15,158 nt of DNA, from NCBI GenBank assembly GCA_022561675.1, contig JADFQT010000020.1:1-15158 (forward strand), written 5' to 3'. Position 1 is the first letter of the stretch, and each line of letters begins with the position of its first letter. The translations under genes and the position numbers were made by a program. A model generated the notes under the pieces. That model did not search any database and was not told the DNA's origin. It worked only from the letters and a program-made list of their open reading frames with translations. This stretch comes from Chloroflexota bacterium. GTDB taxonomy: Bacteria > Chloroflexota > Dehalococcoidia > Lucifugimonadales > UBA3495. Positions 1-7,707 of the stretch are shown one piece after another.

Positions 1-703
1 GCCAGCCCAGGTAGTCTTCCCAGATGAGGTGCTTGCGTCCATCAATCGCCCGGGTCCGGCCAGGGAACCGGTCCAAGTGCTTCTCAGTCTGCTGCCACAG
101 CTTGTTGGTCAGGTCATCACTAGCTTCCGTACCTTCCTTCGGGTTGGTGATCCGGAACCAGGCCAGGGGATGGGGGTCGTCGGACTCCTCCACCACCAGG
201 CCCCGCTGCGCCAACCGAGCGCCCCACTCGGCCAGTTCCATCACGTACCGGTCAATCCACTCACCTTCGACCAGGGGTGCGTCTCTCAAGAAGAGATGAG
301 GCACCGTGGGCAGCTCCACCATCAGGCCGTCCAAGCCCAAATTCTTCATGGCAGACACTATTGTTTCATAGTGTGCGCTGAATTCCGCGTTGGTGACGTC
401 GGCCAGGCCGTAGGAATAGTCCTCCCCTGCCAGGAATTTGTCGTAGCTTCCCTGATCTTCGAAGCGAGCTTTTACCTCTTCCGGGTCCGGTGGCGTAAAG
501 AAACCGGTGTATTCGGGATTCCACCGGTAGGTCCCCTTGGGCAGCTCGGTCCCGCCTTCAGCCACAAAGCTGTTGGTGACCCAACCGGCCACATCGTCGC
601 TCTCCTCCAGATCCTCCCAGGGAATCACGTGATTCTGGATAGCAGCGTCCACTGCCTGGGCCGTTTCCGGATCCAGGGGATTGGGCATCCGCAACCCGGC
701 CAT
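1..703 (-). CDS. Unrecognised protein, 3' end beyond the left edge
   Basis: The minus strand is open from an ATG at 703 to the window edge, giving 234 residues without a stop. I do not recognise the family. The product starts MAGLRMPNPLDPETAQ and looks soluble, with no signal peptide or membrane segment. It is rich in Trp, Asp, Glu and Pro, with patches such as HVIPWEDLEE, YRWNPEYTGFF and RKHLIWEDYLGW, as in a real globular protein. The opposite-strand open frame over the same bases has low-complexity, Arg/Pro-rich content and is a shadow. No strong ribosome site precedes the start (GGAACCGGAG lies directly against it); an ATG at 688 in the same frame is an alternative. The frame is also open upstream to an ATG at 987, but that stretch overlaps the broken gene in a different, better frame, so I take it as fortuitous. 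The gene starts 33 bases after that broken gene, so the two may be one transcript. Confidence 0.7.
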   Translation of the reverse strand, partial: MAGLRMPNPLDPETAQAVDAAIQNHVIPWEDLEESDDVAGWVTNSFVAEGGTELPKGTYRWNPEYTGFFTPPDPEEVKARFEDQGSYDKFLAGEDYSYGLADVTNAEFSAHYETIVSAMKNLGLDGLMVELPTVPHLFLRDAPLVEGEWIDRYVMELAEWGARLAQRGLVVEESDDPHPLAWFRITNPKEGTEASDDLTNKLWQQTEKHLDRFPGRTRAIDGRKHLIWEDYLGW

Positions 704-735
704 CTCCGGTTCCAACGGGCATGATCGTTGTAGCC

Positions 736-1188
736 CTACTCTCGCACCACGGCGCTTAATTGCTGGGCCAGCGTCAAGTAGTGGGTCGCAAAATAACGCC
801 CCCTCTCTACCAATCGTCTGTTGGCTCGCTGGTGGAGGAAAAATAGGAAGAGGACATCCAGATCCGCCCGGCGCAGAGCCCGGTTGATAGCCTCCCTGGC
901 ATCTTCCCTTCAAGGCTTGCTCCACCTCAGCCGTCATCTGGTCACCGATGCGGCGTATCAGCCAGGCATTGTCGGGTTGGGTCCTCATTTTGTGAGAATG
1001 TTCTTCCAAGCTCCCTAGCTGATGAGCGTCCGCCATCCGGAGTAACACGGCCTGTCGGGGGGCAGGTTGGACTCCAGATTGTCCAGTCTGCGATTGCCGC
1101 TACTCATCTGGCCAACCCAACTGAGAAATCTGTCCACGCGCTTCCGGCGGCCGTCCTAAGGACCGCAGACCAGAGTCTGTGCGGTCAT
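736..1188 (-). pseudogene. Broken small gene: amber codon plus two frameshifts
   Basis: A strong ribosome site (AAAGGAGAAACC) leads to an ATG at 1188. The frame stops at a TAG in codon 11 (1158-1156), then continues coding-like. Coding character moves to a second frame near the run of six C (forward G6 at 1057-1062); a seventh C would restore it. It moves again near 898-906, where removing one G from a GGG run restores the last frame. That frame ends cleanly at the TAG at 738-736 with residues YFATHYLTLAQQLSAVVRE. Repaired, the protein would be about 150 residues, helical, charged and soluble, with segments such as RKRVDRFLSWVGQM, LLRMADAHQLGSLEEHSHKM and AREAINRALRRADLDVLFLF. I do not recognise the family. 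Both frameshifts fall in short homopolymers, so sequencing error could explain them, but not the TAG. It lies directly upstream of the left-edge gene. Confidence 0.55.
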
Positions 1189-1501
1189 GGTTTCTCCTTT
1201 ATGGATATAGCGGCATGACTATAGACGCTCTGGTGGGCCGGGAAGTCAAGGAATTCTGGCGGACACTGTGATCTGATAGGTTTATGCCATCTCCCCTGCC
1301 GTGACCGTTTCATCACGGTTTACACCCTTTATCGACTAACACTCTACAGTCCAAACGTCCCGTTTACCGGGTTTGCAACCTCATTTGCTCACAATATCCA
1401 TAGCGCAATGTTTAATAGCCCTAATGCCTTCGAGGGAGGCAGCAAGGCGTGCTGGAGGGTGTTGTTGGGCCAATTAATTCGTTTACAGGGAGGCATGAGC
1501 T
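1189..1501. other. Intergenic region between divergent genes
   Basis: This gap of 313 bases separates the broken minus-strand gene from the plus-strand protease and should hold both promoters. I see no convincing -35/-10 pair and no gene. It contains a small perfect inverted repeat at 1299-1318 (CCGTGA, 8-base loop, TCACGG). The protease ribosome site, AGGGAGG, is near 1487-1494. Confidence 0.5.
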
Positions 1502-4075
1502 ATGCCCAGACTGATCATCATGACAGGTACTCTCGCAGTATTAATGGGCCTTATGCTATTCGGACTTGGAATCGGGGAACGCATTCACGCCGGCGTCAAC
1601 CTTGGTGGTGACCCACCTTTGTTCGTTGATGCTCCCGCTCCTGACGGCCACGATCCATCAGATAATCCTTCCATTGTTCGTACCAGGTACGTATTACCTG
1701 ACTTTGACCTGCTTTCTCCCGATACAACTGGGGATACAACTGATCTGGTCCTGCTGAACCTCTTCGACGATACTTCTTACGTGGCCCAACGGGATCACGT
1801 TGCCGGTCGCAGGGCCGGTAATTACACCTGGCATGGCACCATTCAGGATGTGGAAAATAGTCGTGTTACGTTGGTAATCAGAAACGACCAGGTAATGGTA
1901 GGCAACATCGTCCTTCCAGGCGCCGTCTATCAGGTGCGCTATGTTGGAGATGATGTACATGCCATTTATCAGATCGATGAGGGTGGGTTGCCCCCTCACG
2001 CGGACCCAATTCCGGTGGGGTCTCCCGGCGAGGAAGAAGCCACCAGTACATCGCTAGTCACAGCAGAGACGCCCGATGATGGCTCGATCATCGATGTCAT
2101 GGTTGTCTACACTCCGGCGGCTAGGCAAGCCGAGGGAGGCACGGTGGCCATGGAAGCCCTTATCGCTCTGGCAGTCGATGAGACCAACACCGCTTTCGCC
2201 AACAGTTTGATTTATCCCCGAATACGTCTGGTCCACACGGCCGAAGTGAGCTACGTAGAGACAGGCGACATGGGCCTTGACCTGAGCCGCCTGCGCGGAA
2301 AGACCGACGGATACATGGACGAAGTGCACCTGTGGCGGGATACCTATGCGGCCGACCAGGTGAGCCTGATTGAGGCCAGCGGCAACTACTGCGGCATTGC
2401 CTACTTGATGAGCTACGTTTCGTCCGGTTTCGCATCCTCGGCATTCGCGGTGGATCACCGGTCTTGCGCCACCGGAACCTACACCTTCGGGCACGAGCTG
2501 GGTCATAACATCGGCAGCCACCATGATCGGGCCAACTCCAGCAGCTCCCCCGCCTACCTGTACTCCTATGGCTATCAGGCCGTTGACAAGTCCTTCCGCA
2601 CCATCATGGCCTACAACAATGGATGTGGCTGTCCCAAGTTCCAGGGCTTCTCCAACCCGGATGTTCTGTACAATGGTCAACCAACCGGTATCGACTACGA
2701 CACGGATCCAGCCAACTCGGCGGACAACGCCCGCTCTATTGACAACACGGCTTACACCGTGGCCAATTTCCGGGTCAGCGGTGAAGCCCCGACCAACCCT
2801 CCGGCGGCTCCTTCAGGCCTAATCGCCACGGCGGTATCTGATACCCAGATCGAACTGGTGTGGTCCGACAACGCTGACAATGAAAATGGATTTGAGGTCG
2901 AGCGGTCGCTTGACGGAGGGAGTTGGCAGCTGGTCGGCACGGTTGGGACCAATGCCACCAGCTACTCTGCCAATGGCTTAGAACCCAGCACCACCTACAA
3001 CTTCCATGTGCGCAGCTACAATAGCCTGGGAGGTTCCGGCTATTCCAATTCTGCCGCGGCAACCACTGAGGCCCCGCCCCCATACGTGGCAGAGGTGGCC
3101 TACACCGAGATTCGGATCGCCGGCACTGTTGCTGGCTCTTATACTGATACCTGGTCGAACGATAACGGGAAGGAGGTAATCACCGAGCGCACTTCGGGTG
3201 GCAAACCGTCGAAGCGTCACAGCTATCTCCTGCACAAGTGGGTTTTCGACGTCCGAGGTGGCAACGTGGTGACCTTTTCCCTTGACGCCCACCGGAGCTC
3301 ATCGGCGGACGGTGACGATTTCGAATTCGCCTACTCGACAGATGACTCGACTTACACCTACATGCTGACAGTCATCAAGACCTCCGATGACAATGCTTAT
3401 CAGTCTTACGTCCTGCCCAACACCACCAAGGGGCTGGTTTATATCCAAGCATCGGACACCGACCAGACGCCAGGCAACAAGAGCTTGGACAGCCTTCACG
3501 TCGACCACATGTTCATCAGCTCCGAGACCTATCCGGGTGAGCCTCCGGCTGCTCCCACTGATTTAAGTGGGGTGGCGGTAGCACCTACCAAAGTAGACCT
3601 GGTCTGGTCCCACCCCTCAGCCGACGAAAGCGGGTTTGAGATCGAACGTTCCCTGGATGGCGGTAGTAACTGGGGTGTCATAGGCATGGCAGAGGCCGAC
3701 GCTACGGCTTACATGGACCCTGGGGTTGCTCCCAGCAGCACCTATTACTACCGAACCCGCGCCTTTAACGGTTCCGGCTCCTCAGCCTACTCCAACGAGG
3801 TCCAAGTCATAACGCCTGATGGCATCACCCTGGCCGCCACTGGCTACAAGGTTAAAGGCGTACATCACGTGGACCTCGAATGGAGCGGCGCAACGGGTAC
3901 CAAGGTTGATATTTACCGGGACGAAAGCACGCTTGTACTAACCAGTAGTGATAGTGATAATGACGGCTCGCATACGGACAACATCGGCAAAAAGGGAGGT
4001 GGTTCCTACAACTATTATGTCTGTGAGGAGGGCAGCACCTCCCAATGCTCAAATGCAGTTACCGTGATTTTTTAA
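1502..4075 (+). CDS. Secreted reprolysin-like metalloprotease with FN3 domains
   Basis: An 857-residue secreted zinc endopeptidase of the metzincin clan (M12B/reprolysin-like). Residues 1 to about 30 form a signal peptide: basic start, hydrophobic core, then RIHA. A propeptide-like region follows to about 190. The catalytic domain spans about 193-432. HELGHNIGSHHD at 331-342 matches HExxHxxGxxHD, giving zinc ligands His331, His335 and His341 and catalytic Glu332; the Met-turn is IMAY with Met369. Fibronectin III domains lie at about 434-524 and 680-773 and share the pattern FE(V/I)ERSLDGGS, so they look duplicated. Between them (about 530-675) is a beta-rich region I cannot assign, possibly a carbohydrate-binding jelly roll. 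The last 84 residues resemble the FN3-like tail common on secreted marine proteases (VDIYR ... YYVCEEGSTSQCSNAVTV). No LPxTG, PEP-CTERM or membrane anchor is seen. AGGGAGG sits about 7 bases before the ATG. It probably degrades external protein; the substrate is unknown. Confidence 0.93.
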   Translation: MPRLIIMTGTLAVLMGLMLFGLGIGERIHAGVNLGGDPPLFVDAPAPDGHDPSDNPSIVRTRYVLPDFDLLSPDTTGDTTDLVLLNLFDDTSYVAQRDHVAGRRAGNYTWHGTIQDVENSRVTLVIRNDQVMVGNIVLPGAVYQVRYVGDDVHAIYQIDEGGLPPHADPIPVGSPGEEEATSTSLVTAETPDDGSIIDVMVVYTPAARQAEGGTVAMEALIALAVDETNTAFANSLIYPRIRLVHTAEVSYVETGDMGLDLSRLRGKTDGYMDEVHLWRDTYAADQVSLIEASGNYCGIAYLMSYVSSGFASSAFAVDHRSCATGTYTFGHELGHNIGSHHDRANSSSSPAYLYSYGYQAVDKSFRTIMAYNNGCGCPKFQGFSNPDVLYNGQPTGIDYDTDPANSADNARSIDNTAYTVANFRVSGEAPTNPPAAPSGLIATAVSDTQIELVWSDNADNENGFEVERSLDGGSWQLVGTVGTNATSYSANGLEPSTTYNFHVRSYNSLGGSGYSNSAAATTEAPPPYVAEVAYTEIRIAGTVAGSYTDTWSNDNGKEVITERTSGGKPSKRHSYLLHKWVFDVRGGNVVTFSLDAHRSSSADGDDFEFAYSTDDSTYTYMLTVIKTSDDNAYQSYVLPNTTKGLVYIQASDTDQTPGNKSLDSLHVDHMFISSETYPGEPPAAPTDLSGVAVAPTKVDLVWSHPSADESGFEIERSLDGGSNWGVIGMAEADATAYMDPGVAPSSTYYYRTRAFNGSGSSAYSNEVQVITPDGITLAATGYKVKGVHHVDLEWSGATGTKVDIYRDESTLVLTSSDSDNDGSHTDNIGKKGGGSYNYYVCEEGSTSQCSNAVTVIF

Positions 4076-4172
4076 TGCATCGCCAATAAAAAAGGCAGCC
4101 ATTTCCCATCGTCTTGTGCGCTGATAAAGGAGCAAAGAGCAGGTCGGGCTGGGTCTTCATGTAGTGGCCATA

Positions 4173-4507
4173 TCATTCTAGGCTGCTGAATTGATGGGCC
4201 ACATGCATCCAGATGGGCACGGCCTGCCCGGAGGGCAGGGGGAGGTTTTTATCCTCATCTTTGGAGATCAATTCCTCCGACACCCCTGACTCGCTTTTCG
4301 CGCTGGAAGCCTCGAGGGGGCTGAGACTTATGCGAAAAGTGGTTACCCGGCAAGTATCAGGGAACGAAGAAGGGCTTGACCGCCTGTTGGCACCCTCGGG
4401 GACGATGGTGGCGGTGTCGATCAAGGCCCGGGCCTACGGGGCCAGCCAGTCCGACAGGGGGAGGGACTCCTGGCTGCGCAGGAGTCCCAACAATTTTTCT
4501 GGGACAT
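4173..4507 (-). pseudogene. Degraded small gene after the CheY-like receiver
   Basis: After the receiver's stop, an ATG at 4507 (preceded by GACCGG) starts MSQ; one added base in the following A5 run would lead into KLLGLLRSQESLPLSDWLAP, then a TAG at 4436-4434. The same frame continues as ARALIDTATIVPEGANRR and ends with LPLPSGQAVPIWMHVAHQF and a TGA at 4175-4173. The end segment reads like real protein, while the middle is Ser-rich and less convincing. I do not recognise a family. Position suggests a small chemotaxis or signalling protein, but that is inference. An open frame on the plus strand also crosses this area; its second half is plainly the shadow of the receiver gene. It may simply be decayed DNA. 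Confidence 0.35.
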
Positions 4508-4522
4508 CCGGTCGGGCAGAGT

Positions 4523-4841
4523 CTAAGCCAGTAGCTTGTCCACTGTGGTCAGCACCCGTTCTGGCTGGAAGGGCTTCACCAAAAACTCTTTGGCCCATGG
4601 CGGTGGCCATGGCAATTCGGGCTTCGGCGTCAAATTTTATGATCTCCTCCAGGGCAGCGAGACCGTCCATGTCCGGCATCGTAATGTCCAAAAACACTAC
4701 ATCTGGCCGCTCACTTTTGTAGAGCGCCAATGCTTCGAAGCCGCTCGCGGCCTCCAACACATCGTGCCCACCCCGGGCTAATACCTTTTTGCAATTCAGC
4801 CTGGCAAACGCGGAGTCATCTGCACTCAGTACTTTTGCCAT
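4523..4841 (-). pseudogene. CheY-like response regulator with internal deletion
   Basis: A single-domain receiver. TGAGGATACC places a good ribosome site before the ATG at 4841, so I prefer it to the in-frame ATG at 4856. Residues 1-84 are canonical: acidic pair Asp8/Asp9, phosphoacceptor Asp52 in VVFLDITMPDMDG, and the Thr80-Ala81 switch in ATAMGQ. After Gln84 the coding sense jumps frame to KEFLVKPFQPERVL and ends DKLLA at a TAG (4525-4523), which holds the invariant Lys of the KPF motif. About 12 residues expected between MGQ and KEF (alpha 4 region) are missing, and the loss is not a multiple of three, probably about 38 bases. Read as it stands, translation runs on in the wrong frame to a TAG at 4436-4434, giving a 135-residue product without the KPF Lys. 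A local assembly collapse is the other explanation. It follows cheW by 187 bases and would have been the CheA phosphate acceptor. Confidence 0.75.
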
Positions 4842-5023
4842 GGTATCCTCACGCATCGCTGCCTGGTTTCTGGCCAGGATTTACGACATTCGACCGCTTC
4901 CGAATACAACCGCCCACGAAGCGCATCTCTTCTTGGGAAGGGATTCAGCTCCCCATCGGTGGGGAAGAGCCCTGGCCGGCAGGAATTACAGATGGCGGAG
5001 GCCGGTCCGTCCCCAGCCCCCGC

Positions 5024-5038
5024 CACCGCTAAGCGGTG
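5024..5038. repeat. Short palindrome over the cheW stop codon
   Basis: CACCGCT and AGCGGTG form a perfect 7-bp inverted repeat around one base, covering the cheW stop. No U-tract follows on the minus strand, so it is not a clear terminator. It could be a weak 3'-end hairpin (6-bp stem, 3-base loop) or chance. Confidence 0.4.
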
Positions 5039-5511
5039 AGGTCCATCTCCGAAAGAGCGCCTTGCTCGTCTTCGGAAAGCACCTTCCGCAAGTCCAAAAG
5101 AACGATTAGCCGGCTATCCAGCTTGGCTATACCCAAAAGGTAGTCGGAGTCGGCGGTGGTGATGACCGAAGCCGGTGGTTCCACCGAATCGGTGGGGATT
5201 CGCAAGACCTCGGTCACCGCGTCCACGACCACGCCGATGTCTTGATCCCCGATATCCACCACCACTATGCGGTTGTCTTGGGATTCCGCCTCCACTGCTA
5301 GCCCGAATCTCTTGCGCAGGTCTATGACCGGTATCACCTTTCCCCGCAGGTTAATGACACCCTTAACGAATTCAGGAGTGCGGGGCACATGGGTAATTTC
5401 TTGCAGGCGAATAATCTCTCGGACGGCGCTTATGTCGACCCCATATCCCTCGTCCGCCAGGTCAAATACTACCAATTGCTGTTCGTCCTGCTGAATGGTT
5501 TGCGTTTGCAT
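5029..5511 (-). CDS. cheW: Chemotaxis coupling protein CheW
   Basis: A cytoplasmic adaptor that links methyl-accepting chemotaxis proteins to the kinase CheA in the receptor array. The 160-residue product covers one complete CheW domain, the usual size. Hallmarks are the opening strand LVVFDLADEGYGVDISAVREI, the core VPRTPEFVKGVINLRGKVIPVIDLR (about 42-66) with the conserved Arg-Gly, the strand NRIVVVDIGDQDIGVVVDAV, and the C-terminal LIVLLDLRKVL. AGAGGGG lies about 9 bases before the ATG at 5511. It follows the MCP gene by 154 bases on the same strand, separated by a 9-bp-stem hairpin, and precedes the broken CheY-like gene. CheA is not in the window, so the partner kinase must be encoded elsewhere. 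Transcription is probably from the sigma-28-type promoter before the MCP. Confidence 0.97.
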   Translation of the reverse strand: MQTQTIQQDEQQLVVFDLADEGYGVDISAVREIIRLQEITHVPRTPEFVKGVINLRGKVIPVIDLRKRFGLAVEAESQDNRIVVVDIGDQDIGVVVDAVTEVLRIPTDSVEPPASVITTADSDYLLGIAKLDSRLIVLLDLRKVLSEDEQGALSEMDLTA

Positions 5512-5595
5512 TTCTGGTTGCCCCTCTATAGGTATAGAAATAAGAATCCAGTGGCTGCGACAGACGACTCGTTTGATAGCTACCGGTGATAGGTA

Positions 5596-5627
5596 CCGGG
5601 GAGGGCGGCCCGTGCCAGCCTCCCCGG
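5596..5627. repeat. GC-rich hairpin between MCP gene and cheW
   Basis: CCGGGGAGG (5596-5604) and CCTCCCCGG (5619-5627) form a perfect 9-bp inverted repeat with a 14-base spacer. On the minus strand the bases after it are TACCTATC, not a U-tract, so it does not look like a standard terminator. It may protect the 3' end of the MCP message or attenuate cheW expression relative to the receptor. Confidence 0.6.
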
Positions 5628-5665
5628 CCTTTCCTAATCATCAGCCAGTCTTAGTGGCTGGGTAG

Positions 5666-7654
5666 CTAGCTTCTAGAGTCGGCGGTGTTGAATTTGCCGA
5701 CGACCTCCTGAAGCTCTTTGGCCATCCGGTCCAGATCCTGGCTGGAGGAAACCACCTCCTGGACCTGGGAGCTCACTTCTTCGGTCGATGCCGACATCTC
5801 CTGGATAGCCGCGCTGTTCTGCTCGATTATCCCAGAGATGCTTTCCACTGCCTGGGAAACCTGGGTGCTGTTGGCGGCCATTTGCTCGGTGGCTGCCGAG
5901 TTCTGCTCGGTGACGCCGCTGACGCTCTCGATGTTCCTGACCATCTCGTCGCTGGAGGCGCTCACTTCCTCCGCAGCAGCCGAGATCTGCTCGATCTGCT
6001 CCGCCACCAATGCCACTGAGGACATAATCTGGCTCAGAGTCTTGCCGGCTTCCTCGGCCAGCTGGGCACCCTCGCCCACTTCCTTGCTCCCTTCCTCGGT
6101 CGCCTTGACCGACTCGGCGACACCTTTCTGCACCACGTCGATCAGGTTGGCGATCTCCTTGGTAGCTTCGGTCACTCGTTCAGCCAGCTTGCGGACCTCA
6201 TCCGCGACCACCGCGAATCCCCGGCCCTGCTCGCCGGCCCGGGCGGCCTCGATGGCGGCGTTGAGCGCCAGCAGGTTGGTCTGCGCCGCGATGTCGTCGA
6301 TGACCGCGACAATTTTGCCGATCTCAGCCGACTGGTCACCCAGCTCGGTGATTTTTTGGGAGGCGTCATCCACGGCGGCCTTGATCCGGCCCATGCCTTC
6401 CACCGTCTTGTCGACCATCTCCGATCCTTCCCGAGCCGCTTCATTGGCTGCCCGGGCGCCTTCGGCGGCGGCCTGGGCGCTGCTGGCGACTTCGCCGGTG
6501 GCCTTGGACACCTGGGCCACTATGTTCGAGGCCTGGTCCACCGAGGTGGCCTGTTCCTGACTACCGCTGGCTACCTGTTCGATTGCGGTAGAGAGCTGAT
6601 TCATGCCATTGCCAATGTCTGAGGCACCCTGGGACTGTTGTTGGGCGCCGGTAGCCACCTGCTGGGCGGCAGTGGCAATCCCTTCAGTAGCCCGACCCAC
6701 CTGCTCCGCCGAGGAGGCAAGCTGGTCGCTGGATTGGGACAATTTGTCCGCGGTCCCACCCACCTGGCCGACCAGTCCGCGGAGGTTGGTGACCATTTGG
6801 GAGAAGGCGTTACCCAAAGTATCCTGCTCGGAACGGGGCTTAACTGTCATCGACAGGTCCCCATCACCAATCCGCTCTGCAATCTGGGAAGCCTCCTGTA
6901 GATAATTCTGCATCTCGACGTAGGCGCGAGCCATGTCACCGATTTCGTCGGAGGAGCGGACGTCAACTTCTGCCGTCAGGTCGCCAACCGAAATCCGCTG
7001 CAGGCCGTTGCTGACACTGGCGACGCCGTTGGATATGCTGCGGGACAGGAACCAGCCCAGGGCCAGGGCCGCCACCACCGCAACAACGCTGACCCCGATG
7101 ATCAAATTGAGCGCGTTGCGGTAGGAGCGCTCGGCGCCTACAAAGGAGGCTTCCATCTGCAACTCTACCTCATGGGCCAGCTCGGCCAGCTCCAACTCCA
7201 ACTGTTCCTCTTGGGCGGCGGCGATGTGAATCGCTGCCACTCCCCCAACCCGGTCGCCGGCGGCGAAGTCGGCGGCAACCAGTTCCAATTCCGCGTGAAA
7301 CTCCTCGTACTCCAGCTCAAACTGGCGGAGCAGGGCCAGCATCTCGGTCTCGCCGGCCAGCTCCTCCTCCAGCAGCGCCGCTTCTTCCCGGATTATCTCG
7401 GTTTTAAGCCGGGCTTTTTCGAGAATCTCTTCTTCCAGGGTCAAGGCGTACTCGAAGTAAAGCTCGCCTTGCAGCGCCACCTGCAACTCCAGGTCTCGCA
7501 ACTGCTCGTCCTCGGGCAGCTGCTCGTGCACGATGTGGTCGGTCGCGGCGTTCACGGCGCTGAGGCCGTTCCAGCCGATGACGGCAACCAACACCAGCAG
7601 GCCCACCACCGCCAGAAATCCACCGATTAGCTTGGTCTTAATGTTTAGCTTCAT
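5666..7654 (-). CDS. Methyl-accepting chemotaxis protein
   Basis: A 662-residue transmembrane chemoreceptor signalling through CheW and CheA. Membrane segment 1 is about 9-28 and segment 2 about 183-203, framing an external sensor of about 150 residues predicted to be all-helical (four-helix-bundle type) and strikingly Glu-rich. A HAMP domain follows (about 202-255), then a second HAMP-like unit (about 258-305, RIGDGDLSM). The cytoplasmic coiled coil spans about 310-660, with the invariant hairpin tip at about 453-486 (IDDIAAQTNLLALNAAIEAA, then GRGFAVVADEVRKLAE). Flanking stretches rich in Glu/Gln-Ala pairs are candidate methylation sites. There is no NWETF-like tail for CheR/CheB docking. 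AGAGGA sits 8 bases before the ATG at 7654. A sigma-28-like promoter lies about 55-80 bases upstream. The ligand cannot be told from sequence. The long plus-strand open frame at 5718-6560 is a shadow. Confidence 0.97.
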   Translation of the reverse strand: MKLNIKTKLIGGFLAVVGLLVLVAVIGWNGLSAVNAATDHIVHEQLPEDEQLRDLELQVALQGELYFEYALTLEEEILEKARLKTEIIREEAALLEEELAGETEMLALLRQFELEYEEFHAELELVAADFAAGDRVGGVAAIHIAAAQEEQLELELAELAHEVELQMEASFVGAERSYRNALNLIIGVSVVAVVAALALGWFLSRSISNGVASVSNGLQRISVGDLTAEVDVRSSDEIGDMARAYVEMQNYLQEASQIAERIGDGDLSMTVKPRSEQDTLGNAFSQMVTNLRGLVGQVGGTADKLSQSSDQLASSAEQVGRATEGIATAAQQVATGAQQQSQGASDIGNGMNQLSTAIEQVASGSQEQATSVDQASNIVAQVSKATGEVASSAQAAAEGARAANEAAREGSEMVDKTVEGMGRIKAAVDDASQKITELGDQSAEIGKIVAVIDDIAAQTNLLALNAAIEAARAGEQGRGFAVVADEVRKLAERVTEATKEIANLIDVVQKGVAESVKATEEGSKEVGEGAQLAEEAGKTLSQIMSSVALVAEQIEQISAAAEEVSASSDEMVRNIESVSGVTEQNSAATEQMAANSTQVSQAVESISGIIEQNSAAIQEMSASTEEVSSQVQEVVSSSQDLDRMAKELQEVVGKFNTADSRS

Positions 7655-7707
7655 GTCCTCATTCCTCTTTTCAATTGGATCTTTTAATTTGTTCTGGGCG
7701 CTTCCTT

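Noticed and set aside
29..724. Plus-strand open frame of 231 codons
   Set aside because: It lies opposite a minus-strand gene with far more protein-like composition (RKHLIWEDYLGW, YRWNPEYTGFF); the plus frame has no domain and is a shadow.
1156..1158. Recoding of TAG (for example pyrrolysine) to explain amber codons at 1156-1158 and 4434-4436
   Set aside because: TAG is the normal stop of several intact genes here (MCP, cheW, DAHP synthase, amidase, HAD hydrolase), so general recoding is not supported.
2054..2680. Minus-strand open frame of 208 codons
   Set aside because: It is antisense to the catalytic domain of the metalloprotease, which has the full zinc motif.
4213..4722. Plus-strand open frame of 169 codons
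   Set aside because: Its second half is antisense to the CheY-like receiver; the first half is Ser/Arg-rich with no recognisable feature.
5718..6560. Plus-strand open frame of 280 codons, Ser/Ala-rich
   Set aside because: It is antisense to the coiled-coil region of the MCP, whose repetitive GC-rich codons leave the other strand open.
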